A stretch of 64,000 nt of DNA, from positions 1 through 64,000 of the forward strand of contig NW_019029054.1 of assembly GCF_002105155.1 (NCBI RefSeq). Reading direction: 5' to 3'. Every line of letters starts with the position of its first letter. The first letter of the stretch is position 1. This DNA is from Lobosporangium transversale (Eukaryota; Mortierellomycota; Mortierellomycetes; Mortierellales; Mortierellaceae). This document shows, piece by piece, positions 1-11,899 of this stretch. The position numbers and the translations under genes are program-made. A model generated the notes under the pieces. The model saw only the letters and a program-made list of their open reading frames with translations. It made no database searches and was not told the DNA's origin.

Positions 1-274
1 ATTAACAACTCTACTTTTACAACCCGACAGAAAGGTGCCATCTAATGAAGAAAAAAGGCATGAATTTCACTTTATTGTGTATGGTATATAGACTATAGGG
101 GGAACTAAAAGGAAAAGTACAACTATTCAAACAAAGATAAAAGGGTACATATCGATCAGAGATGGATGTTGATATTAAAAACAAACGACGCAACCTGGAC
201 GTTGACATTTTACAGGAATACGAGAAGAAGCATGGCATAAATTAATTTGCAATGAAACAAAAAAAGAAAGTTGA

Positions 275-3200
275 TTAAGCCGGGACTCGTGAAAGATTAA
301 AGAACTGATCGAGCTCTGTTAGCCATAAACGCATCTCTTCGCGAGATGATGCCTGCATGAGATACGAATTGTTGGCAGCGTATACCGAAAAGACATGCTG
401 GCGCTATATAAAGTAGTAAATAGAAGAGTAATAGGTCATGGATACAATGCGTTAGTTCTCAGCATACTTCACATATTTCACCTATTTCCCTATTGGATTT
501 TGTGAACACAAATATTTGTTTCCCGATGCTGACATAAAAAAAAGACTTACTTCAAGCATCTCCTCAAGATCCTGTTTGTAGTCTACAGTGACATCCTTTA
601 GATTTACAACAGTAAGCTCTTCAGTCTCAGAGTCGTTGGCATAGACGTACATGTATGGCCTACGGATTACAAAGAATCGCTTCACCCATACATCATCCTT
701 GTCTTCAGGGTAGCATAGATAGCCTTTCTTCGATACCTTTTCACTATATCATAAAAAATAAATATATAATAAAAAACTGAGATCATGCAACTGTACAGTA
801 CATCCTAAACGAAGTCAAACAGACAACAACACATTACTTACCACTTGGTAATAAACTTCGCTTCGGACTGGAAGCGTACTGAGCGTCTAGATACCTTCAT
901 ACTCTCGCCGTCACCACTTTTCAAAGCACTGTCTTGCTTCTTCAATAACTATTGCAGTACGTTGAAATAGGGTTAGGACATGTATTGATGCCAGATTGAC
1001 TAACCACAAAAAAAAAAAAAAAAAAAACACTACATGGAGATGTACCTCTTCAAGAATAAGTGGTTTGCGAGACCAGAGTCGAACTATTCTTTCCAACAAC
1101 TCACGAGACCGAACGTCTAAGTTTCCGTCTGCACCATTTACATTTGGCGTCAATGGTGTGTTGTTCTCACTGCCCTCGATCTTGACAGAAACACCGGTAG
1201 TACCTATTTCTTGAGGCGTTACTCCGTGGAGCTGCAACCACTGTCTAGTTTTCTCAACGCTCTCTATTTTGTTCATTAGGGCCACCTTATTCTTGTATTC
1301 ATTGACAAGTGATACTCCCCGCGGCTTCCACCCTCCTAAAAGCTCTTCGCCTCGGACATATTCTCCTGTAAAGCTCATTCGCCAAACATCAGATGACCGC
1401 TTCTTTAAGATAGGCTTCAGAGTAAGTAAGAAAAGACCACTCATTCTTGACAGGATATTAGTAGACGTCAATATTGACGTCAACCTATAGAGTGTACGAT
1501 TCTCGCGCTCTTGTATTTGAACTGCAATATCCATTTGGAAATGAATGGCCTCTGCACACCGTTCGGCTACGACTGTCCAGGCAACGGTCATCATCACACG
1601 TGAATTAGATGTAGTAACCCGATTCAGACAAAGCGCGTCGTGAAGTGTACTGTCCCAAGAAGCTTGGACAACAAGCTCGCTGGTTCCATTCTTTGGATAT
1701 TCAACTTTCTGGCCAGGGATAATTTTAAGCGATATATCATCTCCTGGCGATGACTCAACAAGGTGGCCCTTATTGTCAACCAATCGAACTCTGCCTACTG
1801 AAATATTTGAGACACTACTCCAAAGAAATTGTTTTCCAGATGTATGGGTCAACTTCAGGATGATACGACGTTGTAAACCCTGTCGAAGTTGAAATGCACC
1901 AGGGTCCAATGGTGAATTAGACAGAACCATAACAGGTGTATGCCTTCCGTCAGCAGCAGGCTCACAGATCTGAACAAAAGCTAAAACATCATGATGCTCC
2001 TCTAATGATTGCTTATCCTCTGAACGGCGTTCGGAAATCACACTGATGGAGTTAAGGCTGTCGAACGATGATCGCTTGTTACCATGTCCACACTTCTGCT
2101 GTTCCTGTAGCTGTAGAAACTGTTGGCCGATCTGCTCTTGCTCAATATCCCACCTCTCCGAAGCTTCTAATGTCGCCTTTTTGGCTTCACCAAAGACCTC
2201 GAAGTGTAAGCTTCCGTTCCTCAAGACATCTAATATAGGCTCCGTCACAACAATGGATAACGATTGTGCGTATCCAAAGAATATGGGCTTGTCTCCAAAG
2301 CCATTCGCCGTATCAGTTGCGTAGACTTTGTCACTTGTCGAATTTGGTACAACGCCGCCAAAATTAGAGAGTCTAAATTGAGCATGAACCTGGGTATATT
2401 GTTGCTCCGAAAGTCCTTCAATAGCGAGAATAGAGATCTCAAATAAGAGTTTGTCTCCAATGCCCACGGCAGCTGGTGAGACTCCATCCACTTTGCCACT
2501 ACCAATGTAAGATCGCTCACGACTGTGAGCACGACTAGTACTGCGGCTGTGCGCTAATTTGGTAAGTCTTGTAGGTGAGTTGGGCACTGATAGCGTAGGA
2601 GAAAGCCCAGAACGGACTTTGGGATCACTCAAATTGAGAGGCGTGAGCCCTACCCGACATCGGCCGGCAACCTTTCCTGTATTTCTGCAAATGATAGGAA
2701 CAATGCTCTCCATAAACTGCATCTTAATCAGACTCTTCAAAGTAATTGAAGCACTTCCAATAAACGTGAACCGTGGCGCAGGCGTATCATAAAAGGGGTC
2801 CTCCAGATTATACTGCTTCTTATATTGTAACTTTTCGTTGAGGTTGTAAAGACTACGCATCCGTGGTAGCCTCAAACTAAGCTTGTCGAGTGACCAGAGA
2901 TAAACAGATTGATGTTTGCTATCGATGACTTTGACACCAATGCAAGGTCTTTTCAGGCCGGAGAGCAATGTTTCTTCATCATTATTGTTAGACTGAGGCG
3001 AATCGAAGGGCTTCTCCCAGAATGATGTTGGGTTTGCCAATTGGCCAGCCTCAATGACCGTAAACTGGTACATCACGTTTTTTTTAAGTTCACGACTGAT
3101 AATATTGGCCTCTTTGACGAGACCCCCATTAGCAAGAATTGTTTCCGCCATCTGCATGCTTCGCTGCTCTTTCCAATGCCCAAGCGTTTTGCGAATAAGC

Positions 3201-6094
3201 TTGAGCTCATAATCCGAGCAGTTCCCTTTCAGTTGAGACTCGTCCAACTGCTGACTTGAAGTGCTTGCCAAAGACATACGTTTCATTTTGTCCTCGTATT
3301 GCTCCCGCTGCTGCTCAAGCTTTTTCATGAGATTTTCCTCAGCCTGACGCAAACGCTCTTCCATCAAGGCCTTCTTTGCAAGTAGTTCATCTGATTTGGC
3401 CTCCGCAGCTGATAAGTTTTGGATCTTAGCTTCATATTCTTGCTTCTGCTGATTCAACAACTGCATTTCCTCTTGAGCGAGGCGTAGCTTCTCCTTTAAC
3501 GCCCAAGCTGATGTTTCCAAGGATGGAATCGGACTTTCCCGTCCGTCTTCGCCCATTCCTCCTTCTCCATGCCAGCGCCCATTGAATGATATCCGTGAAG
3601 ATCTTGACTCTAGATCGTCATCAATATGAGACCCCGCGCGGCTTTCCGACCTCACGCTCTTACGCATGTATCGGATCTTGGCAATGTTGTCAAATAGTAC
3701 CTCCAAATCCTGATCCTTGAGTTGATTGATGCTGGATTCGGATAACATGTGCGCTTGAATGACTGCCTCCTTGCGTGCATAATTATAATCGAAAAGCTCT
3801 GACTGAAATGAACCTGATGACAATGGAGAGTCTGGCCGATCTTCAGGACGATCGTCCTCCATTCCATTTGAGAGATTGCCGTGTGTTCTCACAGTCGGGG
3901 ACGAAACCATGCTCGAGCCAGGTGTCTGGTTTTGCATTGATTCTCGCTCGCGACGAGCTTCTTCAGGATGGTTGAATCTAAAGACTTGATTGTTATCGAG
4001 GATGACGCGATATCCTGATCGAAGCTTCTTTGGCTTTGTGATTCTTAAACCATTGACCATTGTCATGGACGACTTTCCGGGATGGAGCGTCACACTGGAG
4101 CTATTATTTTCAAAATGACAATGATTATCTTGTATATTTGTCCCTGAGAGCCTAATATCCGCTGGCACAGAAGAATCGAGACGACCAACTATGGTGATCC
4201 CTGGCTTGAGCTGATAGACAAGACACTCGGACATTAAAGGATCCTCACTTAGATTCACTAGATGTGGCATTTTCTTGGGAGTATGAACTCCAATATGACC
4301 CTTTTCAACTGAGATACCGAGCTCTTCTAGAGTCCTTTCGCGTTCTTGTTGGATTTCCTGGGTCTTCCTCAATTTCTCCTCCCAGGTCTCGTTCAATTCA
4401 GCCATGATCTTCTCTGAAGCTTGTACTTCATCTTGCAGCTGTTCCTTTGAGAGAGTCCTAGTATTCCCATGAAGATCGACAATAGTGACCAATGAGTTGG
4501 GTGACTTAAGGTCCCCACCGGCATGGCTAGGATCATAAATACTGAGTTTAGACCGCAAGTCCAACAGCTCCTCCTTCAGCTCGCGAATAAGTTTGGCGTT
4601 CGGGTCCTCATTCACGACAGCCTTGTTCTTGATACGTTTGGCTTGGTCAGCATAGCGAAGAGTGCTCAAAGTTTCTTCGTAGTTAATATCAGCTGGCGAT
4701 AAGGCCGCAATAATAGTCGTCTTTGAATTTCCTCCCAAACAATCTTTTAGAAGCCAAGTAAGGACCTATAGTAATTAAGGAGGATCAGCATGTTTAGCCA
4801 GTCAAAAACAAGATATAGCAATAATAACGCAATGATATAAGAATACAAAGGATAAAATAAAATAAATAACTATAATAATAATAAAAGCCCCTACCGAGTC
4901 ACGATAAGGGATAAAAACTTCGCTTGGTTTCTTTGGTCCTTTTTTGGCAGTAGTAATAGTGGCACCACTGGATGCATCTGCAAGAGCTGAGATGACTTTA
5001 CCAAGCGTTGTCAGCGATTTGTTGATGTTGGCACCTTCCTTCAATCGTGCGCCCGTGGCTCCCGTCGAGTTTGCTCTCTCACTTCCAGCAAGATCCACCA
5101 AGCTAATTGACACGTCAAATAATATACTATTCAGATATCTGGTACCTCTTATATGGCGTAATGAAGTGAAGCAGAAACTCCAACCTACCAAATCCTTGAT
5201 ACTTTCTCGGTGTCAAGTCTAGTCTCAGCGTCATGTTTTTTTTGGGTGAGTAGTACTGTGAAGACAGCATGCGATCGACTAGATGCTTCATTCATATTGG
5301 TGGCAGCCACTGTTCGAGCCTAGAAGAAATCATTCGAAGAAAAAGTTAAGCCATATAATCCAATCCATTCCGGTTTAATGGCTCGGCTAGGTCCCACCAG
5401 ATTGAGCTATATCCTACCTTGTTCCCTTCGTCCATTAGATTTGCTATATCCTGGTATGATGTAACCATTAGCTTGGATAGATCCTCGACATATGGTCCCA
5501 AGGATGGATGCTCGCGCACCCTAAGATGACCTTTATTTTTAGGATTTAGCAGGTCCCTCACACGCTCACAATAAATTTCCATATAAGAGACTTCAACGCG
5601 ATAGCTGAGTGATGGATCTGTGTTCATTTCTATCCGCCGGAAGAGTTCGTGGCAAGAAAGAGGTATAATTCCGCGTTCTTCACCATATCCCATCTATTTG
5701 ATCGTTGCAAAGATTGTGTGAGTATCTTGTTTTACGAGGCAATTTGTCCTTTTTTACACATCCTTAATTAGCGAACGAGGGGCCATTCATGGCTCTGCCA
5801 CATAGAGAAGCACATGGCTTTTCCTCGTGATTTATAGATGACCAAATGAAGTGACAAAGAATAATTATTAAAGATCTCATCTCTTTGGAGACATCTGTTA
5901 ACAACTATATCCCGACATTGTTTGTGATCCATGCGCAAATCTATACCCACCATTGAATATGACTTGCCACTGCCAGTTTGTCCATCTAAACAAGATATTA
6001 AAAATATTAGACGGGAAAGATAGATTTGTGAGCGTGCAGCTGGTATAACACATGCGGATGGCAAAATACCAAGAGCCAGTAATCGCATGAAAAG

Positions 6095-6125
<31 letters not shown>

Positions 6126-6720
6126 CGCAGGCTAATTTTCCGTAGGCGCAAAAGGAGTCAGCACACCGCTCTCAACTCCCATCTCTATCTCATAAATCTG
6201 GGAAGGCAAGTTGGACGGACATGTTCTGATCGAAAAAGAAACCACATGTCGTAATAGATACTTAAATAAACATGATATTGATCACTTACAAGCTACAATG
6301 CATGTATTATATCCACTGAAAGCATGATTTAACAGCTCCACACCCAAGTCCTCGTAGATACGCTGTTGCCCCGCATAACTGGGGTCGCTCTTATCATAAG
6401 ACCAGTATGAGTGATCGAACGAAAAAGACTTCAAGTTTCCATCCTCTGGCCGTCGGATCGTGGTCATGTTACCATCCATTTGGATAATGCATTCTGACTG
6501 CTTCGCGATTTCTAGTGTTTATCATATTTATCCAAAAAAAAAAAAAAAAAAAAAAAAAAAGTCAGGAACCGGTGGGCGGAGCAGAAAGGAAGCGAGTACT
6601 ATTTGTCAGAATAACAACATCTATACAAGGGTATTGCCAATTGCTGATCAAAGATCACTTACCTCGGCTGTTAAGTGGTCGACATCGCACTGCGACCTTG
6701 ATGTTGCCTCCCTTGCTCAT
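275..6720 (-). CDS. Kinesin-3 motor protein (UNC-104/KIF1 type)
   Basis: Plus-end-directed microtubule motor that in this family carries membrane cargo. It is spliced, with at least nine coding exons. The start at 6720 gives [18 protein letters not shown], the canonical kinesin N terminus. A 35-nt exon (5951-5985) carries the P-loop [12 protein letters not shown] and joins in phase to [11 protein letters not shown]. Switch I ([10 protein letters not shown]) lies near 5280 and switch II ([12 protein letters not shown]) near 5100. The large exon encodes the neck, an FHA domain ([11 protein letters not shown] to about 3960), coiled coils (about 3280-3500) and the long KIF1-type stalk. An intron at 949-1045 with a poly-T tract follows. 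The C-terminal PH domain reads [19 protein letters not shown] and [10 protein letters not shown], and its final exon ends FFNLSRVPA-stop at 275. The order motor, FHA, stalk, PH is diagnostic of kinesin-3. I estimate about 1,650 residues. Identity is secure; some junctions are approximate. Confidence 0.95.
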
Positions 6721-8130
6721 GACTGATTCTATTAGCTGAATTATAAGGTCTGAATGAGCTATGGGCTGGGATCAAATACGATGGCAGGCTGGAGAAGGTG
6801 AGGTTTTGAAACGCTCGAACAAGACGCCTCACACTCTAGTTCCTTGGGTGTTGTTGAGGGCGATGCCTGCTTCTGCTGTAGCGTTGTAGATATCGGGCAG
6901 GTCTAATTGAATATTTCCAAGCGACAAGGCGAATAAATATAGAAATAAGAATAATAATAAAAAAGGAGCAACGTCGCAGAGTCAAGCTGGTGGATGAAAA
7001 ATGTAAGAGGAAGGCATGAATGTGTCAATTTTAATTGTTGGAACAATCCTGCTAGGAAATCGGGACAAGTGATGGGAAGAATGACAGGAGGAAGAAAAGG
7101 TTATGAAATGCTATTAGTTTCCCCATGGTCTGAGTGTATGCAGTGATGACACGCCATTCCTCACTTTGGGAATGAGAACCTGTGCAACTGACCACACACA
7201 GATTTCCGTTTGATTGTCCCATTTTTATCAAAAGAAAGCTGGCTCACCTCGCTTTTTGGCACTGCAAGGAAGGAATGAGGAGGAATGGCACACAGCACAG
7301 CCGGATGAAATTGAAAAATGAATGAAATGAATGTAGCGGTTGAAAAAAAAAAAAAAAAAAGAAATTGATCTCCTGCTTTTCTTTCTCGCTCTCTCGGGAG
7401 GTCAGGTCAAGCTTGACAGTGAAAGCTCTTTTTTGTTTTTTTGCCAGTGTGAATGTGGCATGGATAGTCGATGTACTTACCATGATCGTCTAGAGCCAGT
7501 GCGCGTCATTTTCCTTTCTGTCCTTCCATCTCTCTGCCAAAAGGGGCGAGTCTGAGATTGTGAGTAGGGGTAAAAAAGGGGCTTGCATTTTCCTCGTGGT
7601 CGATAGCATGTTGTCATCATGGTTGCCTTTACGGCCAATGACCAACTCAAAAGCGAATCTTGAACAAAGTGGATTTTTTTTTTTTTTTTGGATCCGAGTT
7701 GGGCGCTCTTACCCAATGAGTGCTGTAACCTTACTTTAATCATTTCATTTAAATAACAAAACAAGGGTCATAGTCTGGTGCTACACTATTGGCATGATAT
7801 TTCCTGCTCTACATCGTGAATGCTCTCTCCGCATTTCATTCCATCTTGCTGTGTTTCTTCATGGCTGCTTTAAAATGTATTGAACAACATTATCCAACCC
7901 AGTTCTTGTACCCGCCCTATGCAAACCATTGCTCTTATCCTTACGCACATGTTTCTGTCCCGGAGCAAAGCATATTGGCATATATGCAAGAACGGCTCCA
8001 GAACTATAGGTCTTTCATCGCGCTAGCCTATGCTATCAACGAAACCTCTAAAAGCCCTTTAGCACTTTGTCCATTTGCCCATCAATGCTCCGCAGCAGAC
8101 CAGAAGACAAACTTTAAATCAAAGCCATAA
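6721..8130. other. Kinesin upstream region, no gene recognised
   Basis: This stretch is the 5' flank of the kinesin gene. It contains A/T homopolymers at about 7340-7358 and 7674-7689. The open frames here are low-complexity shadows of the poly-A/T runs. One frame at 7816-8130 (+) stays open for 104 codons, but it opens with GTG, resembles nothing I know and has no clear splice or start context, so I do not call it. Confidence 0.5.
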
Positions 8131-8196
8131 AAAGAGAGCCTTCGTAGCAGACATTGTGCAAGCAACACCTCATCACCTCACAAATCCTACAAAGAT

Positions 8197-9151
8197 ATGA
8201 GCATGAGACAGATGTTTCTTACAAGTGACAAAGCCAGAGCCAAGATGAAGGCTGTGAACGTGCAACAACCGCCTTTAGGTATAGGCAAAGCTGTGGTAAG
8301 CCCTCAATTGAGTTGGGATAGGTCTATATACACAAAGACGATGAATTACTTGCTTCGGATTCGTCCGTACTAGCATCTAACTCCAGTTTAAGCAGTAAGA
8401 CTAGCATATGCACAAGCAGGAAGCCTATCAAGCACTGGCCGTCTCGGGGCCCTCTTGGAAATTGAATTGCAGAAGACTGTAATGAGCTTCTGATCATTAA
8501 TAACTCAATGCTATGTCGCAGGAAGGGAAGAAGCTTCTCACCATGATCAGTACGGTGATGGCATGTCCAATTTGGTGAACACAGATATCAAACGAGGATG
8601 TCACAAACGTGGCCAACTCGACATACCCAAGTGAACTGTTTAGTTCACAAATTCAGGCTTGGTCAGGAACCAACCAAGCAATGAAGTACTTAATATTTTA
8701 GAGGCTATGAAAATAAAGAGATAAAGTCTGAAGAGCTACACAGGACTGTTGTTGCTTTGCAAAGTTGGTAATTGACCATGCCGGGAACGGCGCGAATTGC
8801 TCTTACTAATCCTACAATCAGCCTAGAAAAAACTGTGCTGATACCATAAGATTTACAGGGGCGACATTAGAAGCGCTATTATTGGACCAAGATGCAGAAC
8901 TAGCTTCAAAGAACAGTAGCAACATTATTAGTAGTATAATTGCTAGTGGTGGTATCAAGACGGTGGAGGAGGCTACCCTAAAAGGACTCCACACGGCATA
9001 TCGTCATCTCTTGCTTGTCCCGATGGTCTTTGCTGGTACAAAATATGAGCTTATCATCATTGGTGAAGTATCAATGTTAAACGTAAACGAAGTCAAAGAC
9101 GCTTCACGTTTTACGAGAAGCGATACGTTAAAATATGGGTGCGTTCTTTAA
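8197..9151 (+). other. Possible decayed coding material
   Basis: Two stretches look protein-like but do not form an intact gene. At 8197 an ATG opens MSMRQMFLTSDKARAKMKAV and runs to a GTAAG-like donor near 8296. At about 8806-9151 a frame stays open for some 115 codons without an ATG; it contains IISSIIASGGIKTVEEATL and YELIIIGEV. A different frame starting with ATG at 8778 (MPGTARIALTN) ends just before it, as after a frameshift. I do not recognise a family. The most likely reading is a degenerate gene or transposon remnant. A real multi-exon gene with unusual splicing cannot be excluded. Confidence 0.25.
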
Positions 9152-10632
9152 TTTTTGAATGGTAGATGCGAATTTCTGTCTTTGACGTCTAACATGGGAA
9201 AATGGGTGTTATAAAACATTTGCTACAAATGCAAGTAGGAGGGCGTTAAGAGAACTAATAAGCATGAAAACGGTAATGAGGGAGAGGACGCTGATGAGGG
9301 TAAGGGTGGCGGTGTTTCAGGATCGCTAGGCAGCTCAGGTTACACGCAATTGCAGCAAAATAGGTCAGCGGTATTCAGGACAGAAAGAGGAAAGCCGGCA
9401 AGTCAAGGATGCCCTTCATTTAGTTTCAAAAAAAAGAGGACTATTGATTTTGGCACACCTATGCTTCTTGCGGCAATGTGCACCAGATACTGTCAATTTT
9501 GAGTCGTCCAAGGATCAATTCAAGGAGGAACATGGCCACAGCCTCGGTTCAAAGTATGAAGAGGAAAGCCGTATTCAGCTGCATTCAGCTGAGGGGCACC
9601 ATATGTGGCGGGATGCTCTCGATACCCAACAGAAGGCGCCAGGGATGGGACTACATTGCCAATTTCTGGGCATCCAAGGATTTAACGACATAGTCATCTC
9701 AGATATAGATTTTTTGTAACTATTATAGTTATCATATCGCAGACATAACGGATCCTCTGAGATCCATCATACCGATAAGCATATCAATTGCGGGGTCAGC
9801 ACGGCTGCTGGGAGTACACAAGCGTAGATGGGAGTGAAGATTGCGAAAGGAGTATGTCCAATGTTATCCTCAAAGCTGGGTCAATATGGCTCAACGTCCA
9901 CGTTGTTGTGCTTATTGCGTCGGCTATTTTCATCTTCTACTCTACCGGTAGTATTATCAACACCAATTAACAGGCACAAGCTTAGTCTGATTCAAGATAT
10001 GAGTGTCAGTTCAGTGATTGATATAACTGAAATCCTGGATTTTTTTTTTTTTAGAAATCAGCAATGCACTGAGGAAGTCGAACAAATATATAACGACACG
10101 CTCACGAGATTTCATTCAGATTTTCCCCTTGTGCATTGCTTTCAACAGTCAACTATGCATGTGCAGTTTCACGAGCCCCCAAGTCAATTTTTTTAATATG
10201 TCCAGGATGTGGGCTCAGTGAGAGAAAGATTTCAAAATATCATGGAACCAATCAATGTCCGCGTTGCACAAAGATCGTGGTACGGAGCAAAAATAAAGTT
10301 TAAGAATTATGTCATTGCCGCTCTGTTCAATTATAGTCTAAATAGTGACATTGTTCTGTATAAATGAGAATTACAGTAAAACAAAGTGCTCGCCAGATCC
10401 CTGAGTAACAAGGTTCTCGATCAGATCGATCCAATTATTGTTCTCACACAAAATTAAGCTAGGCTTCATCAAAGGCATAAAACATGTAAATCCGTTCGAA
10501 TAAGAAGAGGACTTTTTTTCTTTTTTCTTTGGAAAAAAGTTGTTTCAAGCTTGTTTGTTTGTTTATCACGGACTAAAAAAAAAAAAGCTCGTGCACTATT
10601 CGCATGTTGCTTCTGCTCAAAAGTTGACTCGG
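9152..10632. other. Gene-poor stretch with overlapping short frames
   Basis: Two overlapping plus-strand frames at 9444-9719 (one containing DYIANFWASKDL) and one at 9828-10196 are open, but none has a recognisable domain, good start context or consistent splice sites. The poly-T tract at 10039-10051 sits inside the last of them. I see no confident gene. Confidence 0.35.
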
Positions 10633-10770
10633 TACTGCATCTCTAGGCTCTTCACTTTATAAAGGTGACAGGAAATAATCATTTCCTTTTTTTAATCACC
10701 TATAGGTGGATAAAAAAGGAAATGGTTATTTCCTGCCACCTTATAAGTGAAAAGCCTACTGCATCTCTAG
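10633..10770. mobile_element. MITE-like foldback element with 14-bp flanking direct repeats
   Basis: The sequence 10647-10756 is an almost perfect inverted repeat. The left arm begins GGCTCTTCACTTTATAAAGG and the reverse complement of the right arm begins GGCTTTTCACTTATAAGG. Both continue into CAGGAAATAAYCATTTCC and a T-run. The arms are about 47-49 nt, with roughly three substitutions and two or three one-base gaps. The centre, CACCTATAGGTG, is itself palindromic. The 14-mer TACTGCATCTCTAG lies immediately on both sides, at 10633-10646 and 10757-10770, and looks like a target-site duplication or a nested repeat. There is no coding capacity. A non-autonomous DNA transposon is the best reading; a structured regulatory hairpin is the alternative. 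Confidence 0.7.
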
Positions 10771-11899
10771 CTGCCAGATTCTGCACTCCTAAATCGAAAT
10801 GCAAACAGGAGAGCAAGGGATGGGGTTTCTTCGTCTAGATCTGACTTAACGATCAATTAGATATTTTTCCACGGCCATTTTGAACAGAAATGGGGTCATT
10901 TGTTAGTCCAGAGCCAGGCTCAAACTCTTCCTTTTCTCCTTTTTTCGACACTAGTTGTTGATGTTTTTATGCATAAGCAGTAGGCTATAGTTTGACGTTG
11001 TTTTTATTTATTTATTTCTGGTACTGAAGGAAAGGGGACGATGAAAAGGGAAGCAAAGAATTATAATGAGTAGACACATCATTGGCAAGTGAAGCAAATG
11101 GTTAGACTCTAAAGAAACTAAGCCGAGATTTGTGCCGATTATCACGGGCATGAACAAGGCATCTAAAAAAAAAAAAGTTATTTGTTCAACATATAAAAGA
11201 AAGGTTTAGTCAGAAAGTAAAGTAAAATTATTCGGAAGGACTTGAATTCCCTAACTGCGATTGGACACAATTAGCCTGATCTGGGATTCCCCATATGGCT
11301 GCAATATTTCTTCCATCTCCTGGTGCCCGCTCTTTTCTTCTCTCTTTTCTCTCTATTATTCGTTTCTCTCCTTCGCACCACTCCTTTGTTTTATCATTTT
11401 TTTCTTCTTCTTCCCTTACTGTTCCCTCGATTCTGCTCGTAATCATTCTTCCTCCCTCTTCTTTTTGCTGTTCTCATTTCAAAAGGACAACAATAACTAC
11501 AAGCAATAGCAATAGCAATTACTGGTAGGTCACCAATGAATTAGAAAAAAAAAAAGAGAGAGAGAGAGAGAGAAAGAGAGAGAATGTCTTTGCACATTTC
11601 CATTTCCCAATCTTTTATTACTGTCACAAACCTTTGCACAGCATCAGACTGTCCTCTGTAGTCACAACTTTATAGACGCGTGTTTATTTTTTTTATGTCA
11701 CTTTTGAGTTTACAGTCTTGTGAATGTTTATTCCCCATGTGTTTATCCTACTTCTTATCACGACTATGAACCTGAAATGTCGTATTCTAGTCAATCCAAC
11801 TGTAATCCAACTAAACCTACCCTATTTATCTCTTTTCAATGGAAAGCTGATAACAGGCATACTTTCTGACAACGAAGAGACCATTCTAAGACCATTATC
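10771..11899 (+). promoter_or_regulatory. Upstream region of the kinase gene
   Basis: Non-coding stretch before the kinase start. It holds a pyrimidine-rich block at about 11325-11500 and an A-run followed by a GA dinucleotide repeat at about 11544-11582. CT-rich tracts are common in fungal 5' regions, so this probably contains promoter and 5'UTR. I cannot place a TATA box or transcription start. Confidence 0.35.

Noticed and set aside
7816-8130. 104-codon plus-strand frame
   Set aside because: It begins with GTG, has no recognisable domain and no supporting splice or start context. A frame this long can arise by chance in gene-free DNA.
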